Of a stretch of 64,000 bases of DNA, positions 58,405-64,000 are shown one piece after another. Both the position numbers and the translations under genes were made by a program. The DNA comes from DASSUW01 sp963803335 (lineage in GTDB: Bacteria; Actinomycetota; Thermoleophilia; Solirubrobacterales; Solirubrobacteraceae). The DNA lies in assembly GCA_963803335.1 (NCBI GenBank), contig CAWDME010000011.1:558001-622000 (forward strand), read 5' to 3'. Numbering within the stretch: position 1 is the first letter of the stretch; each line of letters opens with the position of its first letter. The notes beneath the pieces are model-generated. The model searched no databases. It had not been told where the DNA came from and saw nothing but the letters and a program-made list of their open reading frames with translations.

Positions 58405-59577
58405 ATGAGCAGGCAAATTCCGGCGCCGGGCCAGATGTCGCGCATGCGCGACGCCATGCGCGTCACGAGCTCGGGACCAGGAGTCGCGTCGCGTCTGTGG
58501 ATCCTGCCGGCGCTGGGCCTCCTGGTCGTGCTCTTCTACAGCCTCGCGGAGGGCTCTTCCAACGCGTTCGCCATCGCCTTCGCGATCGGCCTTGCCGCGC
58601 TCGCCTTCGGCGGGCTGGTGGGCTTCTTGTTCGGCATTCCGCGCACGTTGACGTCGGACGCCGCCCTGGGCGGTGCGCAGCAGGGGCCTGGCACGACCGC
58701 TCCCACGAATCTGGAGCAGATCTCCGACTGGCTGACCAAGATCATCGTCGGCGTCGGGCTGGTCGAGCTCGCGAACATCCGGTCCTCGATCGGCCAGCTC
58801 GTGGACTACCTCGCGGCGGCGCTGGACACGGGGGCGAGCGCCAAGCCGTTTACGCTCGCGCTGCTCACCTACTTCGCGATCACCGGCTTCATCGCCGGCT
58901 ACATCATCACGCGGATCATCCTGCAGCAGGAGTTCGCGGTCGCCGAGCGGGACATCGCCGCGATCGCGGGCCGGGTGGTCACCGAGGTCGTCGAGCGTCG
59001 CGATGAAGCCGATGCCGAGGCGCTCCGCCTGCTGGTGCAACAGCTCGACGGCCGTGAGGCGGCCGTCGATCAGGCGGCTCTCGACAAGGCGATGACCGCC
59101 GCGACGCAGGTGACCAAGCAGGTGATCTTCTCGCGCGCCCGCCGGCAACGGCAGCAGGGCTGGCAAGACGACAAGCCGCAGGTCGAGCGCACGATTCCGG
59201 TCTTCCGCGCGCTGATCGCGGCTGACACGGAGAAGCGGTACCACCGCAACCACGCCCAGCTCGCCTATGCGTTGAAGGATCAGCCCACACCCGACTGGGC
59301 GGCCGCAGAGGCCGAGCTCGACGAGGCCATCAGGATCCGCGACCTGCTCGGCGTGAAGGGCTTCGAGGTGTACGAGTTCAACCGCGCCCAGAGCCGGATC
59401 AAGCAGGACAGCGACTTCGCCAAGGGTCAACCGTCGGCGCCGGAGCAGCGCCAGCGGATCGAGGCCGACATCGCGCTCGTTCTCAAGTCGCGCGTCGCGC
59501 GCGCCATGCGCGCTGACTCGACGGTCGCGGAGTGGGCCCAGCTTCAGAACCCGCCCGTTGACTTGGGCGCGACCTGA
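58405..59577 (+). CDS. Two-TM membrane protein with helical C-terminus (effector-associated type)
   Basis: 390 residues from ATG 58405. Two adjoining helices (LWILPALGLLVVLFYSLAEG; AIAFAIGLAALAFGGLVGFLFG) are followed by IPRTLTS, then NLEQISDWLTKIIVGVGLVEL and another helix (FAITGFIAGYIITRIIL). This GFLFGIPR/NLEQISDWLTKI pattern recurs in membrane proteins next to bacterial effector and conflict genes. The last 200 residues are soluble, helical and partly TPR-like (YHRNHAQLAYALKDQPTPDW). Function unknown. Confidence 0.72.
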   Translation: MSRQIPAPGQMSRMRDAMRVTSSGPGVASRLWILPALGLLVVLFYSLAEGSSNAFAIAFAIGLAALAFGGLVGFLFGIPRTLTSDAALGGAQQGPGTTAPTNLEQISDWLTKIIVGVGLVELANIRSSIGQLVDYLAAALDTGASAKPFTLALLTYFAITGFIAGYIITRIILQQEFAVAERDIAAIAGRVVTEVVERRDEADAEALRLLVQQLDGREAAVDQAALDKAMTAATQVTKQVIFSRARRQRQQGWQDDKPQVERTIPVFRALIAADTEKRYHRNHAQLAYALKDQPTPDWAAAEAELDEAIRIRDLLGVKGFEVYEFNRAQSRIKQDSDFAKGQPSAPEQRQRIEADIALVLKSRVARAMRADSTVAEWAQLQNPPVDLGAT

Positions 59578-59612
59578 GCCGTCGGGCCTCCGACGAGCGT
59601 GGCTACACGACG

Positions 59613-61112
59613 CTAGCGGCTCAGCGTCGGCACCTCGATGTCGCGCTTGAGGATCTTGCCGGTGGCGCCCTTGGGCAGGGCGTCGACGAACCAGACCTCG
59701 CGCGGGTACTTGTAGGCGGCCACGCGCTGCTTGACGAACTCGCGGATCTCCTCCGCGTCGGCCTGCGCGTCGCGCTTGAGCACGACGGCGGCGCCCACCT
59801 CTTCGCCGAGCGCCTCGTCGGGGATGCCGACGATCGCCGCCTCGGAGACGGCCGGGTGCTCGTAGAGCACCTCCTCGATCTCGCGCGGGTACACGTTGTA
59901 GCCGCCGCGGATGATCATGTCCTTCTTGCGGTCGACGATGAAGAAGTAGCCGTCCTCGTCCACTCGCGCCAAGTCACCGGTCAGCAGCCAGCCGTCCTTG
60001 AGCACCTCGCGGCTCGCGTCCGGCCGATTCCAGTAGCCCTTCATCACGTTGTGGCCGCGGATGGCAATCTCGCCGACCGCGCCGCCCTGCAGCTCGTGGC
60101 CGGTGTCGTCGACGACCTTCATCTCCACGCCGTGGATCGGCGTGCCGATCGAGCCGGGCTTGCGCTCGCGGTCGGGATGGTTGAAGGAGGCGACCGGCGA
60201 AGTCTCGGAGAGGCCGTAGCCCTCGAGGATCATGCAGCCGAAGGCCGCCTCGAAGCCGCGCATCACCTCGACCGGCATCGCCGAGCCGCCGGACACGCAC
60301 ATGCGCAGGCTCGACACGTCATGGCGCTCGCGGTCCGGCTGGTGGAGCATGGCGTGATACATCGTCGGCACGCCGTCGAACAACGTCACGCGCTCGCGCT
60401 CGATGATCTCCAGCGCCGTGCCGGGGTCGAAGCGCGGGATCAGCGTCAGGCAGGCTCCGGCCCGGACCGCGGTGTTCAGGCAGCAGGTCTGCCCGAACGA
60501 GTGGAACAGCGGGAGCGCGCCGAGGATCACGTCGTCCGGCGCGACCTTCATCAGCTCCGTGCCGCCGTGGAAGCAGTTCACCAGCAGGTTGGCGTGGGTG
60601 AGCTCGGCGCCCTTGGGCGTGCCCGTGGTGCCGGAGGTGTAGAGGATCACCGCGGTGTCGGACTCCGCCCGCCGCACGTCCTCGTACGCGGGCGTCACCT
60701 CGGCGAGCAGCTGCTCGAACTCGCCGGGAGCGACGAGGACGATGTCGGCGCCGGCCCGCCGCGCCCCCTCGGTGGCGGCGTCGGCGAACCCATGCCACGC
60801 GAAGAGCAGCCGCGCACCCGAGTCGCCGAGGTAGAACGCCACCTCGCGGCCCTTGAGCAGCACGTTGATCGGCACGACGACCCCGCCGGCCCGCAGAACG
60901 CCGTAGTAGACGCTGGCGAAGTACGGCACGTTGGGGAGCAGCACACCGACGCGGTCGCCGGGCTCCAGGCCGCGCGCTTTCAGGAGACCGGCCACGCGCG
61001 CCGCCCCCTCGTTCAGCGAGTCATAGGTGACGGCGGTCTCGCCCAGCTTCAATGCGGGGCGGTCGCCGTGGGTGGCGGCGGTCTCGGTCAGAAGTTGCGC
61101 AAGGCTTTGCAT
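59613..61112 (-). CDS. Long-chain/medium-chain acyl-CoA synthetase (FadD-like)
   Basis: 499 residues. AVILYTSGTTGTPKGAELTH is the AMP-binding P-loop, GYGLSETSP the acceptor loop, TGDLARVDEDGYFFIVDRKKDMI the hinge, and PKGATGKILKRD holds the C-terminal catalytic Lys. It activates a fatty acid or similar acid to its CoA ester. ATG 61112 is preceded by GGAGGA at good spacing; an upstream start at 61124 is less likely. It stands alone on its strand. Confidence 0.9.
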   Translation of the reverse strand: MQSLAQLLTETAATHGDRPALKLGETAVTYDSLNEGAARVAGLLKARGLEPGDRVGVLLPNVPYFASVYYGVLRAGGVVVPINVLLKGREVAFYLGDSGARLLFAWHGFADAATEGARRAGADIVLVAPGEFEQLLAEVTPAYEDVRRAESDTAVILYTSGTTGTPKGAELTHANLLVNCFHGGTELMKVAPDDVILGALPLFHSFGQTCCLNTAVRAGACLTLIPRFDPGTALEIIERERVTLFDGVPTMYHAMLHQPDRERHDVSSLRMCVSGGSAMPVEVMRGFEAAFGCMILEGYGLSETSPVASFNHPDRERKPGSIGTPIHGVEMKVVDDTGHELQGGAVGEIAIRGHNVMKGYWNRPDASREVLKDGWLLTGDLARVDEDGYFFIVDRKKDMIIRGGYNVYPREIEEVLYEHPAVSEAAIVGIPDEALGEEVGAAVVLKRDAQADAEEIREFVKQRVAAYKYPREVWFVDALPKGATGKILKRDIEVPTLSR

Positions 61113-61151
61113 TGTCTCCTCCACGGGCTGCGATCTCAGCCTTTCACCGTT

Positions 61152-62096
61152 TCACGCCGCGTGGGCGGCGTCATCGGTACTTCGCTGCCCTGCGGCGTCC
61201 GTGGTTTCCGCCGGTCTGACCACCGTCGCGCGTCCATCGTCCAGGACGATCAGGCCGCCGTGCGGCAGCCAGTCGGTCGCCGCGTCGGGGCCGCTGAGCA
61301 CGGCGGCCTTGGCGCGGATCTCGGCCTCGAGCGCCGTCGGGGCGATCGCGGTCGCCTGCACGACGCCGGTGAACGCCGGCGTGCCGGTCGACGGGTCGAG
61401 CAGGTGGTGCGCCGGCCGCCCGTGGGCGTCGAGCCAGCTGCGGCGGCCGATGCCGCTGGTGGCCGCGGCGGCGTTGCCGAGCCGGAACGTGTGCAGCGGC
61501 GGCCCGCCGAACGGGCTCGCGACGTGCACGCGGCGCGGCGTGCCGCCGACGCGCAGGTCGCCCGCGCACTCGACCGCGAACGCGCGCTCGTAGGCGAGCT
61601 CGTGCGCCAGGAGGTCGGCGCACAGCCCCTTGGCGAGGCCCCCGCTGTCGAGCGCCAGTCCGGGCGGGCGGTGGATGACCGCGCCCTCGACGTGCAGCGA
61701 CCGCCACGGGGCCGCGGCCCGCCCGCGGGCGGGTCGGCGGGCGGGCGCGCGTCGCAGGGCCAGCGGGAGGGGGAGGGTGCTGCCGAGGTCGGAGCGGTAG
61801 CCGGCGCGCTCGATCTCGCCGAGCAGCGTCGAGTCGACGAGCCCGTCGGTCATCTCGGCGGCGGCGACGGCGGCGCGGGCGAGCTGCGCGAGCGTGGCGC
61901 TGACCGGCACAGCGTGGCGGCGGTCGCTGTTCAGGCGCGACAGCTCGCTGCTGGGGTCAAACCGGGTGAGCCGCGCGTGCCAGTCGAGCAGCCGGCGGCG
62001 GGCGCGCCCCACCGCCGCCTGCGCGTCGTCGCCGGTGACGAACACGGCGCAGGTCGCGCCGAAGCAAGCGAACGACTCGCCCCACTCGCCGGTCAT
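61152..62096 (-). CDS. FAD:protein FMN transferase (ApbE family)
   Basis: 314 residues. FACFGATCAVFV, RLTRFDPSSELSRLN, LALDSGGLAKGLCADLLA and GIGRRSWLDAHGRPAHHLLDPSTG are the ApbE signature; the last holds Mg/FAD residues. ApbE attaches FMN to Thr or Ser of membrane redox subunits. Its start overlaps the preceding membrane gene as ATGA, and the Ser/Thr-rich membrane protein upstream may be its flavinylation target. Confidence 0.9.
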   Translation of the reverse strand: MTGEWGESFACFGATCAVFVTGDDAQAAVGRARRRLLDWHARLTRFDPSSELSRLNSDRRHAVPVSATLAQLARAAVAAAEMTDGLVDSTLLGEIERAGYRSDLGSTLPLPLALRRAPARRPARGRAAAPWRSLHVEGAVIHRPPGLALDSGGLAKGLCADLLAHELAYERAFAVECAGDLRVGGTPRRVHVASPFGGPPLHTFRLGNAAAATSGIGRRSWLDAHGRPAHHLLDPSTGTPAFTGVVQATAIAPTALEAEIRAKAAVLSGPDAATDWLPHGGLIVLDDGRATVVRPAETTDAAGQRSTDDAAHAA

Positions 62097-62623
62097 GCCG
62101 TCACCTTCGCCGGCGGCGCCAGCCGCACGGCCAGCAGGCCGAGCGCGGGCAGGGCGACCGCCGCGAGCGTGACCGCGAACCACATCGTGCCGGCGTCGGT
62201 GCCCATGCCGATCGCGTGCGCGATGCCGAGCAGCCAGGCGAGCGCAGTGAAGCGGTGCAGCTTCCGCCAGCGCGCGACGCCGATCCGCGCTCGCGCGTAG
62301 TAGGAGAGGCCGAGGATCGTGAGCATCCAGCCGCCGGTGATGCCGACGGCCATCCAGAAGCGCTGGTAGCTGCTCGCAAACGGGATCAGGAGGTCGGCGA
62401 GGCTGAGGTTGACGAAGCCGTCGCCGAGCAGGGCGAACACGTGGACGGCGAGCGCCGCGAGGGTCGCCAGTGACAGCGTCTCGTGCACCACCCGTAGGTC
62501 GACGCTGCGCGGCACGAAGCGGCCGCCCATCAGCAGCCCGGCCGTGACGGCCAGGCTGGCGGCGAGCAGGGCCACGATGCCCCCGGCCCGGCTCGTGACC
62601 CAGAAGAGCTGCTCCGTGGTCAC
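62093..62623 (-). CDS. Ferric-reductase-like transmembrane protein
   Basis: 176 residues, about six helices: FWVTSRAGGIVALLAASLAVTAGLLMGG, VVHETLSLATLAALAVHVFALLGD with paired His for haem b, and WRKLHRFTALAWLLGIAHAIGMG with two more. This is the ferric reductase/MsrQ-like TM domain. GTG 62623 overlaps the previous stop (GTGA). It pairs with ApbE as an extracytoplasmic electron-transfer unit. Confidence 0.87.
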   Translation of the reverse strand: MTTEQLFWVTSRAGGIVALLAASLAVTAGLLMGGRFVPRSVDLRVVHETLSLATLAALAVHVFALLGDGFVNLSLADLLIPFASSYQRFWMAVGITGGWMLTILGLSYYARARIGVARWRKLHRFTALAWLLGIAHAIGMGTDAGTMWFAVTLAAVALPALGLLAVRLAPPAKVTA

Positions 62624-62886
62624 GACTGGCTCGTGGTGACGGCGCTCGGCTCGCTCTGGCTCTGCGTGCTCTGCGTGCCCTGGCTGCTCTGCGTCGTCGT
62701 GGTCGCCGTGGTCGTACTCGCCGTGCTGGTCGTGCCCATCGAGCCCGTCCAGGCGATCACGCTCCACGCCATCACGAAGGTGGCGACGGCACCGGCGACC
62801 ACGCGGCGGCGGATCGCGCTGATGCGGCGCGCCCGCGCGGCGAGCACCCGGCGGGCCTTGTCGCGCTTGTCGGGGGAGGAGTCCAT
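62620..62886 (-). CDS. Small Ser/Thr-rich membrane protein
   Basis: 88 residues: basic N-terminus, one helix (VAGAVATFVMAWSVIAWTG) and a tail of Thr, Ser and Gln (TSTASTTTATTTTQSSQGTQ). First gene of the TM protein-ApbE operon. The tail could be exported, anchored or flavinylated/glycosylated. The start codon is in a perfect 12-bp stem. Confidence 0.72.
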   Translation of the reverse strand: MDSSPDKRDKARRVLAARARRISAIRRRVVAGAVATFVMAWSVIAWTGSMGTTSTASTTTATTTTQSSQGTQSTQSQSEPSAVTTSQS

Positions 62887-62912
62887 GCCGTGATACTCGG
62901 ATCACGGCATGG
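62883..62912. promoter_or_regulatory. Perfect hairpin spanning the start codon at 62886
   Basis: CCATGCCGTGAT (62883-62894), loop ACTCGG, and ATCACGGCATGG (62901-62912) form a 12-bp perfect stem covering the start codon and leader of the Ser/Thr-rich gene. It could be an operator or a translation-blocking hairpin. Confidence 0.5.
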
Positions 62913-62942
62913 GAGCCTCCTGTGAGGAGCCTGAGAGGCTCC
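62912..62942. terminator. Nested inverted repeats 5' of the flavinylation operon
   Basis: GGAGCCTC (62912-62919) pairs with GAGGCTCC (62935-62942), and CTCCT-GTG-AGGAG lies within. The two foldings are mutually exclusive. It could be a terminator for the fragment gene to the right or a leader switch. The remaining bases to 63091 show no gene. Confidence 0.4.
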
Positions 62943-63091
62943 TGGGAACGGGCTGGCGCCAACGCCTATCTGTACGACAGCACGAGTACCAGGCCCCGAT
63001 GCTCAGCGGCCGCGAGCTCAGCTGCGAAGAGCTCGCGGCGTATCGCGTCGACGGCGCTCGGGGGCACCGCACGCGCCGCGCTCGATCGCGC

Positions 63092-63520
63092 TCAGGCTTC
63101 GCGCACGACGCGGAAACCGAGGTTGCCGGTCGAGCTGTCGGGCGTGTTTGAGCTGCGCGCATCCACGCGATACCGGTTGCAGTACGAGGCGTGGCAGAGG
63201 TAGGAGCCGCCGCGCATAACGCGCGCCGCGCCGGCCCGCGGCCCGCGCGGATCCCCACGCGGGCTGGCGCGGTAGTACGCGGCGTCAAACCAGTCCGCCG
63301 TCCATTCCCACACGTTTCCGGTCATCTGGTGCAAGCCGTAGCCGTTGGGCGCAAACGCTCCGACGGGTGCCGTCCCCGCGTAGCCGTCCGCCGTCGTGTT
63401 GCGTGTCGGAAAGGTGCCTTGGAAGGCGTTCATCCGGTGCTCGCCGCCGGGCTCGAGCTCGTCTCCCCACGGAAACCGGCACTGGACGAGCCCGCCGCGT
63501 GCGGCGTCCTGCCACTCGTT
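63092..63520 (-). pseudogene. Formylglycine-generating-enzyme-like fragment
   Basis: Reads EWQDAARGGLVQCRFPWGDE, then MNAFQGTFPTRN, GLHQMTGNVWEW and the active-site stretch RGGSYLCHASYCNRYR with the two Cys of FGE (C-x4-C). Homology covers the C-terminal half only; the N-terminal half, including the PTEAEWEYAA-like part, is lost at about 63517, and a stop in frame is at 63571. ATG 63433 exists but is not a natural start. The catalytic pair is present, yet the calcium-binding half of the fold is absent. Confidence 0.75.
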
Positions 63521-63526
63521 CGCAGG

Positions 63527-63928
63527 ATGGCCAGGACCGCCGTTGTCGCCGGCACCGCGACCGCCGTGTCAGGCAGGGTCAGCCGACGCCAGGACCAGAA
63601 ATGGGCCGCGAAGGATCAACAGCAGGCCGCTGCGGCGCCACCAGCCGCGCCGGCCGCCGCCGCAGCGCCGGCCGCGCCCCCCGAGGACCCGATGGAGACG
63701 CTCCAAGAGCTCGGTGCGCTGGCAAACCGGCTCGCAGCAGCGGTAGGGTCAATCGGCGGCTGGTCCGCGCGGTCGCGTGACCTCGGCCGGGGTGCTTTCC
63801 ATCGGCGGCTGCTTCTCGCGCGGGTGCTGCGCGTACCAGCGGGCGTAGCGGTCGGCGAGCGGGGCGGCGGTCAGGCCGTGGGCGAGGACGGAGAGTCCGA
63901 CGGTGAGGTAGATCGCGAGCACGATTAG
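63527..63928 (+). pseudogene. SHOCT-protein gene truncated at the C-terminus
   Basis: ATG 63527 gives MARTAVVAGTATAVSGRVSR, typical of small actinobacterial SHOCT proteins, then a Gln/Pro/Ala-rich linker and EDPMETLQELGALANRL. The SHOCT core should continue with LTDEEF but is absent; from about 63740 the frame runs antisense through the end of the antiporter gene and stops at 63928. So only the N-terminal two thirds are authentic. The FGE fragment abuts its start on the other strand. Confidence 0.6.
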
Positions 63929-64000
63929 GTGCTCGTGTGGGAGCTGGGACTCCTCGACGACGATCACGGCGAAGACGATCGATGCCAGGCCGCGGGGGCC
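63749..64000 (-). CDS. Na+/H+ antiporter, CPA1-type, C-terminal part (5' partial)
   Basis: The frame is open at the right window edge. It reads GPRGLASIVFAVIVVEES, then HLIVLAIYLTVGLSVLAHGLTAAPLADRYARWY, the last two helices and tail of CPA1 sodium/proton antiporters, plus 27 polar residues. Most of the gene is outside. Its 3' end overlaps the read-through part of the SHOCT gene. Confidence 0.78.
   Translation of the reverse strand, partial: GPRGLASIVFAVIVVEESQLPHEHLIVLAIYLTVGLSVLAHGLTAAPLADRYARWYAQHPREKQPPMESTPAEVTRPRGPAAD

Noticed and set aside
53409..59577. Calling this region a complete known defence system (such as Thoeris or CBASS).
   Set aside because: No ThsA-like SIR2/SLOG pair in the canonical form, no cGAS-like cyclase and no known effector were recognised; only a loose resemblance is supported.
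59856..62300. An 814-codon plus-strand frame opposite the acyl-CoA synthetase and ApbE genes.
   Set aside because: No domain; both genes on the minus strand carry intact catalytic motifs.
1..64000. tRNA, rRNA, CRISPR array, riboswitch or transposase genes.
   Set aside because: No cloverleaf with a GTTCGAATC-type arm, no spaced direct repeats and no DDE or Tyr-recombinase motif were noticed by eye; a tRNAscan and Infernal run would be needed to exclude them.

Overview
The window is very GC-rich, densely packed, uses many GTG starts and has many 1- to 4-base start/stop overlaps (ATGA, GTGA). With the gene content (pca genes, FCD-type GntR and PucR regulators, copper amine oxidase, GIDE-like, MmyB-like and SHOCT fragments) this points to a soil actinomycete. 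My best guess is Solirubrobacter or a relative (Thermoleophilia), but that placement is inference from gene style, not from a marker gene. No rRNA, tRNA, CRISPR array, transposase or prophage gene was seen, and no gene-free stretch exceeds 300 bases.

Region 1 (1-2201): the 3' part of an unusual fusion of a trypsin-like protease and an S1/P1-nuclease/phospholipase-C-like domain. Region 2 (2208-17388): an aromatic catabolic block. A seven-gene pca operon (pcaIJFHGBL, minus strand) converts protocatechuate to succinyl-CoA and acetyl-CoA. Upstream on the same strand, a translationally coupled operon encodes a NitT/TauT-type ABC importer, a PaaK-like acyl-CoA ligase, an FCD-type GntR regulator and a MetE-like methyltransferase. 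An MFS transporter and a divergent vanillin-type aldehyde dehydrogenase follow. Three copies of GTCAA-N5-TTGAC lie in front of these units and look like the operator of the GntR protein.

Region 3 (17441-35917): mostly housekeeping and accessory genes: a secreted glycosidase-like protein, RCC1 repeats, isocitrate lyase with a flavin reductase and a RibD-like reductase, a GGDEF/HD-GYP protein, a formamidase-permease pair and regulators. It also carries several decay scars and two related palindromic elements.

Region 4 (35922-53412): an amine/arginine catabolic block around a PucR regulator: GABA-type aminotransferase, M20 amidohydrolase, Orn/Lys/Arg decarboxylase, agmatinase-family ureohydrolase, universal stress protein plus amino-acid permease, an ATP-grasp ligase, two C45 Ntn-hydrolase-like proteins, an aldehyde dehydrogenase, a copper amine oxidase and a LysA-like decarboxylase. 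Four copies of a 23-bp palindrome, CCAAA-N13-TTTGG (two exact, two with one mismatch), lie in front of its transcription units. I read this as an amide-based polyamine or guanidino-amine pathway analogous to, but not homologous with, the Puu pathway; this is the most interesting system in the window.

Region 5 (53409-59577): a TIR-domain protein, a divergent deoxyribosyltransferase-like/TPR/SLOG-like protein, a DUF2278-lamin-tail protein, a DDAH-type hydrolase and a two-TM helical-repeat protein, resembling a nucleotide-signal or conflict-system cluster. Region 6 (59613-64000): an acyl-CoA ligase, an ApbE/ferric-reductase-like flavinylation operon, a beheaded formylglycine-generating-enzyme fragment against a truncated SHOCT gene, and the 3' end of a Na+/H+ antiporter.
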